64,000 nt of DNA from the NCBI RefSeq assembly GCF_000264945.2, contig NZ_CP013070.1, positions 2,480,001-2,544,000 on the forward strand, in the 5' to 3' direction. The position numbers and the translations under genes are program-made. This document shows positions 35,750 through 46,110 of this stretch, piece after piece. The DNA is from Sphingobium indicum B90A. Its GTDB lineage: Bacteria; Pseudomonadota; Alphaproteobacteria; Sphingomonadales; Sphingomonadaceae. Position 1 is the first letter of the stretch; each line of letters starts with the position of its first letter. A model generated the notes under the pieces. That model saw only the letters and a program-made list of their open reading frames with translations. It searched no databases and was not told the origin of the DNA.

Positions 35750-37576
35750 ATGAGCTTCCTAGTCCGTCAGATCAGCCTTACCGCCGATGGCCGCGAGATC
35801 GTCCGCGCCGCCATGATCGCCAAGCCGCAACTTTCCCTCGGCCGCGCGGCGGAAAGCGACATCCACCTGCCCGACCTCGCCCTGGAACCGGACCATGCCC
35901 GGATCGAGCAGGTCAGTGAGCGCGCCATCCGCGTGCGCGCCACCGGCACGCTGGGTTTCGAACTGGAGGGCCGAATCGGCCTGCGGGCCGAGATCGACCC
36001 CGCCCAGGGCGCGGAACTGCGCTTCGGCGGCCACCGCATCACCGTGTCGCGGGACGATGACGGAGAAGCGGAAGGCGCGACAATCCTCTCCATCCGCCGC
36101 GTCGATGCCGTGTCCGAAGCCTCGGAGGAAAAGGAGGAGACGAAGGTCTTTTCCCTGCGCGGCCTGTTGCCCGGCAAGCGGTTGACGGCCTGGGCGCTGG
36201 CGCTGGCGATCCTGGTCGGCTTCCTGGCCGTGCCCATCTGGAGCTATGCCGGCCGCCCCGCGGACGACACGCGCAACATCTACACGGTGGTGGGCGACAA
36301 GAGCTGGTCCTCCGGCCCGCTCAGCCAGGCACATCACGCGCTGGAGGGCCGCTGCGAAACCTGCCATCAAAAGGCGTTCGTGTCGGTCCGCGACAGCGCC
36401 TGCCAGACCTGCCACAAGGACGCGCATGACCACGCCCCCGCCGCCCGCATCGCCATGGCGCGGGCGGAAGAGGGGCTGGGCGGCAAGCTGCTGGCGGGAG
36501 TAGCCTCCGCCTTCGGCAAGCCGCCCGAAGGCGCCTGCGTCGATTGCCACCGCGAACATGAGGGCGCCGGTCCGATGCAGCCCACACCGCAGGCCTTCTG
36601 CACCGATTGCCACGGCACTTTGAAGGATCGACTGAAGGACACGAAGCTGGGCGATGCCGCCGATTTCGGCACCAGCCATCCGCAATTTTCCGCTCTGGTG
36701 CAGACGCGGCCGGGCAAGCATCCCCGCTTCACCCGCGCATCGCTCGGCAGCCGGCCGATGGACGATGGCGGCCTCAAATTCCCGCACGACATCCACTTGT
36801 CCGCAACCGGCGGCGTCGCGAAAATGGCGTGGACGATGAAGGCGCAATATGGCTTCGGCGACGCGCTTGCCTGCAAGGATTGCCACAGGCCGACCGCCGA
36901 CGGCGTGCGCTTCCTGCCGGTCGACATGGAACGCGACTGCCAGATGTGCCACAGCCTTGCCTTCGAAACGATCGGCGGCACCGTCCGCACGCTGCGCCAC
37001 GGCCAGCCCGATCAGGCGATCGCGGACCTGCGGGCTTATTTCCGTTCGACCAGCCCGGCCCAGCCGCCAGCCTTGGGCGGCATGGCGCGGCGGCGGCCCG
37101 GAGACTATGCGCAAGGCCGGATATACCATGCCTATTTCGGCGCGGCGGCCGCTCGCCCCTCCCGCGCCGACGACGCTGTCAGGGCCGTCTTTTCGAAGGG
37201 CGGCGCCTGCTACGACTGCCACACCATCACGCCGCCCGGCGCGAACGGCAATGCAGGTTGGCAGGTGCTGCCGGTGCATCAGCCGATGCGCTATATGATG
37301 AATGGCTGGTTCGACCATGCCGCGCACCGGACCGAGAAATGCGAAAGCTGCCATGCCGCGCCCAAATCGCACGATGCCAGGCAATTGCTGCTGCCGGGAA
37401 TCGACAGTTGCCGCACCTGCCACGGCGGGGAAAAGGCCAAGGCGGACGTGCCGTCGGGCTGCGCCATGTGCCACAGCTATCATGTCGGCGACGGCGCGCC
37501 ATGGGCGCCCGCCAACCGTTCGATCGGCAAAGATGCCGCGGACCGGCCGAGAAAGTTTGATAGTCCAAGCGGGTAG
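35750..37576 (+). CDS. FHA domain-TM-decahaem cytochrome c
   Basis: 608 aa from ATG 35750 (CCGGAG upstream). The N-terminal about 110 residues are an FHA domain (PQLSLGRAAESDIHLPDLAL with GR and S, and DHARIEQ as the H-x-R strand). One membrane segment (about 144-166; LTAWALALAILVGFLAVPIW) follows, then ten CXXCH sites: CETCH, CQTCH, CVDCH, CTDCH, CKDCH, CQMCH, CYDCH, CESCH, CRTCH, CAMCH. Topology predicts the FHA phosphothreonine reader in the cytosol and the haems in the periplasm. The haem part resembles cytochrome c3/NapC-NrfH-associated multihaem proteins. It would accept electrons from the membrane protein and pass them outward. FHA suggests phospho-dependent assembly; no Ser/Thr kinase is in the window. 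Confidence 0.88.
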   Translation: MSFLVRQISLTADGREIVRAAMIAKPQLSLGRAAESDIHLPDLALEPDHARIEQVSERAIRVRATGTLGFELEGRIGLRAEIDPAQGAELRFGGHRITVSRDDDGEAEGATILSIRRVDAVSEASEEKEETKVFSLRGLLPGKRLTAWALALAILVGFLAVPIWSYAGRPADDTRNIYTVVGDKSWSSGPLSQAHHALEGRCETCHQKAFVSVRDSACQTCHKDAHDHAPAARIAMARAEEGLGGKLLAGVASAFGKPPEGACVDCHREHEGAGPMQPTPQAFCTDCHGTLKDRLKDTKLGDAADFGTSHPQFSALVQTRPGKHPRFTRASLGSRPMDDGGLKFPHDIHLSATGGVAKMAWTMKAQYGFGDALACKDCHRPTADGVRFLPVDMERDCQMCHSLAFETIGGTVRTLRHGQPDQAIADLRAYFRSTSPAQPPALGGMARRRPGDYAQGRIYHAYFGAAAARPSRADDAVRAVFSKGGACYDCHTITPPGANGNAGWQVLPVHQPMRYMMNGWFDHAAHRTEKCESCHAAPKSHDARQLLLPGIDSCRTCHGGEKAKADVPSGCAMCHSYHVGDGAPWAPANRSIGKDAADRPRKFDSPSG

Positions 37577-37621
37577 CGCCTTAAGGACGGGCCGCGATAT
37601 ATAAGAGGGAAGCAAGGACCA

Positions 37622-38467
37622 ATGCTGATCGCGCAGGTCACGGACATCCATCTGGGCTTCGACCCGGACAACCCCGCCGAATTCAACCGCAAGCGGCTGG
37701 ACCAGGTCTTGCGCGCCCTGAATGACGGTCCCAACCGGCCCGATCTGCTGCTGGCGACCGGCGACCTGACCGACCGGGGTGACCCGGACAGCTACCGCCG
37801 TCTCGCCAGCGCCTTCGGCCAGTGCGACTTCCCGGTCTGGCCCTGCATGGGCAATCATGACGACCGGGCGCATTTCGCCGCGCATTTCCCCCACATTCCC
37901 CAGAATGACGGCTTCGTCCATTATGTGATCGCGCAGGACGGGCGGCGGATCATCATGCTCGACACGCTGGAGCCGGGGCGCCATGGCGGCGCCTTTTGCG
38001 AGCGGCGCGCGCAATGGCTCGCCGCGCGGCTGAATGAGGACGACGTCACCCCGACGCTGATCGTCATGCACCACCCCCCGGTGGAGGTCGGCATCGACTG
38101 GATGAACACCCATCCCGAAGAACCCTGGGTCGGGCGCTTCGCCGCGACCATCGCCGGGCGCCCCAATCTGCACGCGATCCTCTGCGGCCACATCCACCGC
38201 TCGGTCGTCGCGCCGTGGAAAGGCACGACCATCGCCATCTGTTCATCCACCGCGCCGCAACTGGCGCTGGACATGCGGCCGATGGACCCGGATGCCCCGG
38301 ACAATCGCCCGATGATCGTCGCCGACCCGCCTGCTTACGCGCTTCATCGGTGGACCGGGAACGGGTTGATCACGCATTTCGAGACGGCGGACGACCATGT
38401 CATGCTCGCGAAATTCGACGCGGGCATGCAGCCGCTGGTGCGAACGCTGATGGACGAGCGGCCGTAA
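37622..38467 (+). CDS. cpdA: CpdA-type 3',5'-cyclic-nucleotide phosphodiesterase
   Basis: 281 aa, the usual CpdA length. All five metallophosphatase motifs are present: DIHLG near the N-terminus, GDLTDRGD, GNHDDR, MHHPPV and CGHIHRS. Class III cAMP phosphodiesterases with these motifs hydrolyse cAMP; specificity here is inferred from family likeness and from location just behind the cNMP-regulated oxidoreductase operon (45-base gap with GAGGGAAGC upstream). It would reset the signal read by the two cNMP domains. Confidence 0.85.
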   Translation: MLIAQVTDIHLGFDPDNPAEFNRKRLDQVLRALNDGPNRPDLLLATGDLTDRGDPDSYRRLASAFGQCDFPVWPCMGNHDDRAHFAAHFPHIPQNDGFVHYVIAQDGRRIIMLDTLEPGRHGGAFCERRAQWLAARLNEDDVTPTLIVMHHPPVEVGIDWMNTHPEEPWVGRFAATIAGRPNLHAILCGHIHRSVVAPWKGTTIAICSSTAPQLALDMRPMDPDAPDNRPMIVADPPAYALHRWTGNGLITHFETADDHVMLAKFDAGMQPLVRTLMDERP

Positions 38468-38481
38468 CGCAAGCCGGATGC

Positions 38482-39417
38482 TTAAATCCCGGAGCCTTCC
38501 GCCCAGGCGCCGGGACGGATCGCCTCTTCCCTGCGCGGAGGGTTCATTGCGGGCCCCAGTTCGCGCAGCAGGCAGTCCACGACCTGCCGCACCTTCGGCA
38601 GCAAATGGCGCCGCTGCGGATAAACCGCCCAGATGGGTTCATCGTCCGGCTGAACATCCTCCAGCAGCAGTTCGACCATGCCGTGCTTGAGATAGGGCAG
38701 GATGTAGAAGTCCGGAAGCTGGCAGATGCCAAGCCCGGAAATGCATGCCTCCATGACGGCATGTCCGCTGTTGCACCGGAAGCGTCCCTTCGGCCGATGG
38801 ATCACCTCCTGCCCGTCGACCTTGAAATGCCATGTGCTGGCGGAGCCGGCGATGCACTCATGCCCGGCCAGCGCCTCGACGCTCGCGGGCCGGCCCGCGG
38901 AAGCCAGATAGCTGGGCGCGGCGCAGGTGTAGAGCGTGCGCGACGCCACCCGCGTCGCGATCAGGCGCGGGTCGTTGACCGTCCCCGTGCGGACCGCGAC
39001 GTCGAATCCTTCACCGACAAGATCGATGACGCGGTTGGACAATTCTATCGACACGGCCAGCTTGGGGTGCTGCATGGCGAAGCGGCGGATGATCGGCGCC
39101 ACGAAGCGCTCCCCCATGGCGGTCGAGCAGGTCACGCGCAACTCCCCCTGCGGCTCGCTTCTCTCCCCGATCAGGGCGATGGCTTCGTCCCGGTCCTTGG
39201 CTATGCGCTCGCACCGTTCGAAGAACACCCGGCCGGTGTCGGTCAGCCGGACGGTCCGGGTGGTCCGATGGAAAAGCAGCGCCTGCACGCGCTGCTCCAG
39301 CGCCATGATGGACCGGCTGACATGGGTGGTGGAGACGCCCAGCGCCCTTGCCCCGCGGGTGAAGGAGCCCGCCGTGGCGACGCTGATGAACTCGTCAATG
39401 CCATCCCAGTTCGACAT
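38482..39417 (-). CDS. LysR-family transcriptional regulator
   Basis: 311 aa. The start at 39417 gives the canonical opening WDGIDEFISVATAGSFTRGA, then the HTH (ALGVSTTHVSRSIMALEQRV) and TTRTVRLTDTGRVFFERC. The C-terminal effector domain begins at GELRVTCSTAMGERFVAPII. It diverges from frmA with about 140 bases between, so it probably controls the formaldehyde genes; this is positional inference. It converges with cpdA, 14 bases apart. Confidence 0.9.
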   Translation of the reverse strand: MSNWDGIDEFISVATAGSFTRGARALGVSTTHVSRSIMALEQRVQALLFHRTTRTVRLTDTGRVFFERCERIAKDRDEAIALIGERSEPQGELRVTCSTAMGERFVAPIIRRFAMQHPKLAVSIELSNRVIDLVGEGFDVAVRTGTVNDPRLIATRVASRTLYTCAAPSYLASAGRPASVEALAGHECIAGSASTWHFKVDGQEVIHRPKGRFRCNSGHAVMEACISGLGICQLPDFYILPYLKHGMVELLLEDVQPDDEPIWAVYPQRRHLLPKVRQVVDCLLRELGPAMNPPRREEAIRPGAWAEGSGI

Positions 39418-39558
39418 TTGATTATACCTGTCCAGGAATAATGATTTTCCGAAACACCATATTATCACCAATGCGGAACAGCGCTAGGGAGGGTGGAAAG
39501 AGGGGCAGGGCTAGAGCCGTGGCGCCTCTTACCGCCTGATCATGACGAGGAATGAGAG

Positions 39559-40671
<1,113 letters not shown>

Positions 40672-40739
40672 ACGGGACGGGGAAATTTCATGGGCGTGAC
40701 TTCCGGTGCCGTTCCGACGCGATCGGACGGCAGGTGATC

Positions 40740-41597
40740 ATGGAACAAGTGAGCGCCAGCAAGGCCTTCGGCGGCGTGCAGGGCGTATACCGGCACGCCT
40801 CCGCCTCGACGGGGACGGACATGACCTTCTCGGTCTATGTGCCGCCGCATGACGAAGGGGCGAAGCTGCCGGTCGTCTGGTATCTGTCGGGACTGACCTG
40901 CACCCATGCCAATGTCACGGAGAAGGGCGAGTTCCGCGCCGCCTGCGCGGAACTGGGGCTGATCTTCGTCGCGCCGGACACCAGCCCGCGCGGTCCGGAC
41001 CGCAACGGCGGCGCCGTGGCGGACGATCCGCAGGGGGCTTATGATTTCGGCCTGGGCGCCGGTTTCTATGTCGACGCGACGCAGGCCCCCTTCGCCGCCC
41101 ATTATCGCATGTGGTCCTATGTGACCCGGGAACTTCCCGCGCTGGTCGCGGCGAACTTCCCCGCCGACATGGCGCGCCAGTCGATCATGGGGCACAGCAT
41201 GGGCGGCCATGGCGCGCTGACCATCGGCCTGACCCATGCCGCGCGGTACAAGGCGGTTTCGGCCTTCGCGCCGATCGTCGCGCCAGGACAGGTGCCTTGG
41301 GGGCGGAAGGCGCTGGCCGGCTATCTGGGCGACGACCCGGCCGCCTGGCGCCGGCACGACGCGGTCGCGCTGATCGAGGATGGCGCCCGCGTTCCGGCGC
41401 TGCTGGTCGACCAGGGGACGGCGGACAATTTCCTGGAACAGGAATTGCGCCCCGAACTGCTGAAGGCGGCCTGCGAGGCGGCGGGCATCGACCTGACGCT
41501 GAACCTGCGCGAAGGTTATGACCACAGCTATTATTTCATTTCCACCTTCATGGCCGATCATCTGCGCTGGCATGCGGCCCGTCTGGGCAGGGATTGA
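40740..41597 (+). CDS. frmB: S-formylglutathione hydrolase
   Basis: 285 aa. Cleaves S-formylglutathione to formate and glutathione, the second step after FrmA. Esterase-D-type catalytic Ser in GHSMGGHGAL, Asp in LLVDQGTADNFL, His in GYDHSYYF; LSGLTCTHAN forms the oxyanion region. The ATG at 40740 has CAGGTG just upstream; the frame is open much further 5' but that is shadow of frmA. Confidence 0.95.
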   Translation: MEQVSASKAFGGVQGVYRHASASTGTDMTFSVYVPPHDEGAKLPVVWYLSGLTCTHANVTEKGEFRAACAELGLIFVAPDTSPRGPDRNGGAVADDPQGAYDFGLGAGFYVDATQAPFAAHYRMWSYVTRELPALVAANFPADMARQSIMGHSMGGHGALTIGLTHAARYKAVSAFAPIVAPGQVPWGRKALAGYLGDDPAAWRRHDAVALIEDGARVPALLVDQGTADNFLEQELRPELLKAACEAAGIDLTLNLREGYDHSYYFISTFMADHLRWHAARLGRD

Positions 41598-41600
41598 TCG

Positions 41601-41729
41601 ATGGCGCCGATGTTCGCGAACGGCCGCGACGGCGCCGGACCTGCGTTGCAGGCCGAAGCGGGTCCGCCATTGATGCCGATCCGCTACCAGGGGCCGGACG
41701 AGCGGCTGGATCAGGTGAGGGCGGGATGA
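41601..41729 (+). CDS. Small 42-aa ORF coupled to the GNAT gene
   Basis: ATG 41601, three bases after the frmB stop, to TGA 41727-41729, which overlaps the next ATG (ATGA). It encodes MAPMFANGRDGAGPAL... ending in MPIRYQGPDERLDQVRAG. Tight packing between two coupled genes and the ATGA junction favour translation, but no family is recognised and the composition is not strongly protein-like. It may be a leader that couples GNAT translation to frmB. Confidence 0.4.
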   Translation: MAPMFANGRDGAGPALQAEAGPPLMPIRYQGPDERLDQVRAG

Positions 41730-42328
41730 CGCAGGCGGACCTCGCCACCCCGCTTCGGATCGAACGCATCGGCAGGGATGACATGTCGCTGCGCGCGCTC
41801 GCGACATTGCGCATGACGGTGTTTCGCGGCTGGCCCTATCTTTATGACGGCAGCCTCGACTATGAAGCGGGCTATCTGTCCGATTTCCTGAGCGACGAAA
41901 CCGCGGTGCTGGTGGTCGCGCGACTGGGGGACATCCCCATTGGCATGGCGACCGCGTCGCCGATGGCGACCCAGGGCGAGGCGGTGAGGGCGCCCTTTCT
42001 GGCGGCCGGCATCGATGTCCGGTCCCTCTTCTATTTCGGGGAATCCGTGCTGCTGCCCCAGTTTCGCGGGCTAGGCGTGGGTCATCGCTTCTTCGACGAG
42101 CGGGAGGCGGCCGCCCGAAGCGCGGGCGCGACCGGCGCGACCTTCTGCGCGGTCGACAGGGACCCGGACCACCCGGCCCGGCCGAGCGAGACCCGCGACC
42201 TGACGCCCTTCTGGACCAGCCGCGGCTATCGCATGGCGCCGCACCTCGCCATGACCATGCGCTGGAAGGAAGTCGGCCAGCCTGAGGAGAGCGACCATCT
42301 GATGCGCTTCTGGCTGAAGTCGCTATAG
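41726..42328 (+). CDS. GNAT-family N-acetyltransferase
   Basis: 200 aa. ATG 41726 follows GAGGGCGGG. The GNAT core shows the beta4 strand SLFYFGESVLLPQFRGLGVG (the acetyl-CoA-binding R/Q-G-x-G-x-G/A loop) and HRFFDEREAAARSAGA. The N-terminal motif LRIERIGRDD and the strand ETAVLVVARLGDIPIGMATA match the fold. Substrate unknown. Position at the end of the frm operon suggests co-expression with formaldehyde detoxification. Confidence 0.82.
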   Translation: MTQADLATPLRIERIGRDDMSLRALATLRMTVFRGWPYLYDGSLDYEAGYLSDFLSDETAVLVVARLGDIPIGMATASPMATQGEAVRAPFLAAGIDVRSLFYFGESVLLPQFRGLGVGHRFFDEREAAARSAGATGATFCAVDRDPDHPARPSETRDLTPFWTSRGYRMAPHLAMTMRWKEVGQPEESDHLMRFWLKSL

Positions 42329-42350
42329 GCGGATCGGCACGGCCGCCGGT

Positions 42351-43601
42351 TCAGGCGGGATGGAATATCCCCCGCGTGATGGCCGACAGGCAGTCGGCGA
42401 CGGCATCATCCCTGTCCTGCTTGGCCGCCCAGGACCGTATGTCGGACGCGGAATTTATCGTCGACATGATGATGTGGCTCGCAAGGAGGGGGTTGACGTT
42501 TTTCGCCGCGCCCTCCCGCACCGAATCGACGAGCAGGCCCGAAAAGAGAAGCGTCGTCCTCTGGGCATGCTCATAGGGAATCTGGCGGACGCTGTCAGGC
42601 AGGGCCTGGAACGCGGTGGTGCGCAGAAGCGGATAGTCTTCCCCGAACTGATATTTCATCGCCTGCGCGATGACCGAAATCAGCGTTTCCCAGGCGTCCA
42701 GTCCGGCTTTCCGGGCCTGTTCGCGGAGATCCCTCAGCCGCTGGTAGCTGTTGCGGAAGCATTGCAGGATCAGTTCGTCCTTCGTCGGCAGGTGATGGTA
42801 GAAGCTGCCCTTGGTAAGGTTGAGTTCGGCGGCGATCCGGTCGATCGACGTCCCCCTATAGCCGACTTCGTTCATCAGGCGCGTGGCGGTTCTGAGAAAC
42901 TGGGAATAGCTGTCGCCCGCCGCAACCGCTTCGCCGGTGCCGAGAGCGGCGGGAAGCGCGCGCGAAGGGCGCGTCGCAATTCCGCCGTCCAGAATATCGA
43001 ATAGCTGCCGGCGCACTGTGTCGAAGTCGCCCACATCATATTGTTTCAGCCATATCGCCGACCAGAAGACCACCTCATTCAACATCTGGGTGCGCGCCGT
43101 CAGCCTGAGTTTCCGGGCGGCGGTGTCCGCCGGGCCGAAAAAGGCGCGGACGCCGCGAAATACGGCCTGATATTGCTGCATCAGCGCGGCGCGGGCCTCG
43201 CCTTCCAACGCTCGCATTTCCGACAATATGGCGAGGGGACGGGTCTTCCCCTGCATCGCCGCCGCATAATGGTCGAAGTGGATGCGCAGATATTGGTCGA
43301 CCCTTGCCCGCGGCGTGTCCGCCTTTCCCGCCTGTTCCACCATTTCCTTCAGGCGCTGAAGGCTGTCCTCGAAAACCGCGCGGACAAGCTGTTCCTTGTA
43401 CCGGAAATAATAGGTGACCGCCGTCGTCTTGAGGCCCAACTGCTCCGCCACTTCCTGCAGCGTCATGCCGGCGATGCCCCGCTGGTTGAGGAGCATGGTG
43501 GCCGCGTCCAGAATCTTGCCCCGCTGCCGCTCGAAACGCGAAAGCGGGGGCCCGGACGGCCCCTCCAGTGCTGCGCTGTCCGCTTTGGCGTCGGTCATCA
43601 T
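42351..43601 (-). CDS. Tandem TetR-family regulator (two HTH/TetR units in one chain)
   Basis: 416 aa, about twice a usual TetR. ATG 43601 begins MMTDAKADSAALEGPSGPP. The first TetR_N HTH (about 25-75) reads GMTLQEVAEQLGLKTTAVTYYF; the second (about 230-285) reads GTSIDRIAAELNLTKGSFYHHL. Each is followed by its own helical ligand-binding half, so one chain could act as a built-in pseudo-dimer. It is divergent from the acyl-CoA dehydrogenase operon across a 200-base gap with matching AATTCGAAT palindromes. Likely represses the operon until an acyl-CoA or related ligand binds. Confidence 0.88.
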   Translation of the reverse strand: MMTDAKADSAALEGPSGPPLSRFERQRGKILDAATMLLNQRGIAGMTLQEVAEQLGLKTTAVTYYFRYKEQLVRAVFEDSLQRLKEMVEQAGKADTPRARVDQYLRIHFDHYAAAMQGKTRPLAILSEMRALEGEARAALMQQYQAVFRGVRAFFGPADTAARKLRLTARTQMLNEVVFWSAIWLKQYDVGDFDTVRRQLFDILDGGIATRPSRALPAALGTGEAVAAGDSYSQFLRTATRLMNEVGYRGTSIDRIAAELNLTKGSFYHHLPTKDELILQCFRNSYQRLRDLREQARKAGLDAWETLISVIAQAMKYQFGEDYPLLRTTAFQALPDSVRQIPYEHAQRTTLLFSGLLVDSVREGAAKNVNPLLASHIIMSTINSASDIRSWAAKQDRDDAVADCLSAITRGIFHPA

Positions 43602-43642
43602 CGCCCTATCTTCAATTTGTCGGCGGGAGTCGAGCCTTGCCC

Positions 43643-43654
43643 GAATTCGAATTC
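43643..43654. promoter_or_regulatory. Candidate TetR operator 1
   Basis: GAATTCGAATTC is a perfect 12-bp palindrome about 40 bases from the TetR start. The same AATTCGAAT core recurs at 43753-43761 near the operon promoter region. Assignment as operator is by position and symmetry only. Confidence 0.45.
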
Positions 43655-43751
43655 CAGGTCTTGCACGATTTTTCATGAATTCACGGAACCATGCCTGCAT
43701 CGACCCATATTCCTGTTGGACAAACCCGATCAGGTGAGAGATTAAAAGTCG

Positions 43752-43762
43752 TAATTCGAATC
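43752..43762. promoter_or_regulatory. Candidate TetR operator 2
   Basis: TAATTCGAATC repeats the AATTCGAAT core of operator 1, about 40 bases before the acyl-CoA dehydrogenase start. Two matched sites, one near each divergent gene, fit autoregulation plus control of the operon. Confidence 0.45.
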
Positions 43763-43802
43763 GAGGGTATGGCTGAATGCCCTGGGATGGGAGAGGGATG
43801 GA

Positions 43803-45047
43803 ATGGATTTCTCATTCACCGAAAGGCAGACCCGATATCGCGACGCGGTCAGGCAATTCATTGAGGGGGAGGTGCGTCCCCTGGTTCATGCCCATGAGGC
43901 GGAATTGGCGGAGGGCGACAGATGGGCGCCGCTCGACCTGATCGAGACGCTCAAGAGGAAGGCGCAGGCGGCGGGCCTCTGGAACCTGTTTCTGCCCCCT
44001 TCGAACGGGCATGCCCATGTCGACGACAGCTTCCTTTTTTCGGGCGAGCGGCTGACCAATCTGGAATATGCGCTGTGCGCCGAGGAAATGGGCCGGATCC
44101 ATTGGGCGTCGGAGGTCTTCAACTGCTCCGCCCCGGACACCGGCAATATGGAGGTGCTGCATAAATATGGCACGCGCGCGCAGAAGGACCGCTGGCTGAA
44201 ACCGCTGATGGACGGCGCGATCCGTTCCGCCTTCCTGATGACCGAGCCTGAGGTGGCCTCCTCCGACGCCACCAACATACGCACCTCGATCGACCGCGAC
44301 GGGGACGATTATGTCGTCAACGGGCGGAAATGGTGGTCATCGGGCGCCGGAGACCCGCGCTGCAAGATCGCCATATTGATGGGAAAGACCGATCCCGCCG
44401 CGGCGCGCCACGAGCAGCAGAGCATGCTGCTGCTGCCCCTCGACACCCCGGGCGTGACGATCAGGCGCAATCTTTCGGTGTTCGGCTATGACGATGCGCC
44501 GCATGGGCATTCGGAAATCCTGCTGGACAATGTCCGCGTGCCGGCCGGCAATCTGCTTCTGGGCGAGGGACGCGGTTTCGAAATCGCGCAGGGCCGGCTG
44601 GGGCCTGGACGCATCCATCATTGCATGCGCACGATCGGCGCGGCGGAAGAGGCGCTGGACATGATGTCCCGGCGCCTGCTTTCGCGATCCGCCTTCGGCA
44701 AGGCCATTGCCGAACATTCGGTGTGGGAGGAACGGGTGGCGAATGCGCGCATAGAGATCGAAATGACGCGCCTGCTCTGCCTGAAGGCGGCCGACATGAT
44801 GGACAAGGCGGGCAACAAGGCCGCAAGGAACGAAATCGCGATGATCAAGGTGCAGGCGCCCGCCATGGCGCTGCGCATCGTCGACGACGCGATCCAGGCC
44901 CATGGCGCGGCGGGCGTTTCGCCGGATTTCGAACTCGCCCGGATGTGGGCGGGCCTGCGCACCATGCGCATCGTCGACGGCCCTGACGAAGTGCATCGCC
45001 GCGCGATCGCGCGGGCCGAATTCAGCCGCCATCGGGACCGGCGGTGA
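43803..45047 (+). CDS. Acyl-CoA dehydrogenase (ACAD10/11-like)
   Basis: 414 aa, full-length flavoprotein. [20 protein letters not shown] opens the N-terminal helical domain. The FAD-binding middle has [20 protein letters not shown] and the beta domain [18 protein letters not shown]. The C-terminal helical part ends in [21 protein letters not shown] and [13 protein letters not shown]. These TEPxVASSDA and DGPDEVHR signatures are typical of the subfamily adjoining phosphotransferase partners (ACAD10/11, LvaC). Strong GGGAGAGGG site. Its stop overlaps the next start (GTGA). Confidence 0.93.
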   Translation: MDFSFTERQTRYRDAVRQFIEGEVRPLVHAHEAELAEGDRWAPLDLIETLKRKAQAAGLWNLFLPPSNGHAHVDDSFLFSGERLTNLEYALCAEEMGRIHWASEVFNCSAPDTGNMEVLHKYGTRAQKDRWLKPLMDGAIRSAFLMTEPEVASSDATNIRTSIDRDGDDYVVNGRKWWSSGAGDPRCKIAILMGKTDPAAARHEQQSMLLLPLDTPGVTIRRNLSVFGYDDAPHGHSEILLDNVRVPAGNLLLGEGRGFEIAQGRLGPGRIHHCMRTIGAAEEALDMMSRRLLSRSAFGKAIAEHSVWEERVANARIEIEMTRLLCLKAADMMDKAGNKAARNEIAMIKVQAPAMALRIVDDAIQAHGAAGVSPDFELARMWAGLRTMRIVDGPDEVHRRAIARAEFSRHRDRR

Positions 45048-46081
45048 GCGACCTCGACGAAGCGTCGCTGGCGCGCTGGATGGCGCGCGCCGTGCCGGAT
45101 TTCCAGGGTCTTGGACGGATCGGGAAATTTCCCGGCGGCCAGTCCAACCCGACTTACAGGATCGAGGCCGGCGAAAGGACTTATGTTCTGCGACGCCAGC
45201 CATTCGGGGACTTGCTGCCCTCGGCCCATGCGGTCGACCGGGAATATCGGCTGATCTCCGCTTTGCATCCCGCGGGCTTTCCGGTGCCCAGGCCCGTGGC
45301 CCTGTGCGAGGACAGGAACGTCGCGGGCGCACTGTTCTACATGATGGAGATGGTCGACGGGCGCAGCATCTGGAACGGGGCCTTGCCTGAGATCGGGAAG
45401 GGGGAAAGGCGCGCCTTTTACGAGGCGATGATCGATGCGCTGGCGCGGCTTCATTCGCTGGACCATGAAAAAATCGGCCTGGGCGGCTTCGGGCGCGCCG
45501 GCAATTATTTCGAACGCCAGGTGGGGCGTTGGACGAAGCAATATCGCGCGGCGCAGACGGACCATATCCCGGAGATGGAGAAGCTGATCGAATGGCTGCC
45601 GCGCACGGTGCCCCGGCAGACGCGCAACTCGATCATCCATGGCGATTTTCGCATCGACAATCTGATCTTCGCGAAGGACCGGCCAAAGGTTCTGGCGGTG
45701 ATAGACTGGGAACTGGCGACCATCGGCGATCCCCTGGCCGATTTCGCCTATCTGGCGATGAACTGGATCATGCCGGCCGATGGCCGTTCCTGGCTGGGCG
45801 GGCTGGACCTGGAGGGGGAGGGGCTGATGACCCTGGACCAGGCCATGGATCGATATTGCGATGCGGCCGGTTGCGGTCCGTTGCCCGATCTGTCCTGGCA
45901 TTTCGCCTATAATCTGTTCCGCATGGCCGGCATATTGCAAGGCGTGAAGAAGCGCATGGCGGACGGCAATGCGTCGAGCAGCGACGCGGAGGTCATGGTG
46001 GCGAAGATCGAGCCTCTGGCAAGCGAGGCATGGAGACGGGCCTGCATGGCGCGCGCACTGGACCCGACCGTCAGTTCGTGA
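45044..46081 (+). CDS. Phosphotransferase-family protein (APH/ACAD10-11 kinase type)
   Basis: 345 aa, GTG start overlapping the dehydrogenase stop. Kinase-like APH fold: [17 protein letters not shown] carries the ATP-binding Lys/Arg strand, the catalytic loop is [11 protein letters not shown], and the metal site is [20 protein letters not shown]. Homologues fused to or paired with ACADs (LvaA of levulinate catabolism, the N-terminal half of ACAD10/11) phosphorylate the 4-hydroxyl of 4-hydroxyacyl-CoA so that the ACAD partner can eliminate it. That role is inferred from the partner gene. Confidence 0.88.
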   Translation: MSDLDEASLARWMARAVPDFQGLGRIGKFPGGQSNPTYRIEAGERTYVLRRQPFGDLLPSAHAVDREYRLISALHPAGFPVPRPVALCEDRNVAGALFYMMEMVDGRSIWNGALPEIGKGERRAFYEAMIDALARLHSLDHEKIGLGGFGRAGNYFERQVGRWTKQYRAAQTDHIPEMEKLIEWLPRTVPRQTRNSIIHGDFRIDNLIFAKDRPKVLAVIDWELATIGDPLADFAYLAMNWIMPADGRSWLGGLDLEGEGLMTLDQAMDRYCDAAGCGPLPDLSWHFAYNLFRMAGILQGVKKRMADGNASSSDAEVMVAKIEPLASEAWRRACMARALDPTVSS

Positions 46082-46110
46082 ACGGCTGGAAGTCCAAAAG
46101 GGAGAAGGGC

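Noticed and set aside
35759..38197. 812-codon minus-strand frame
   Set aside because: Antisense of the FHA-cytochrome and cpdA genes.
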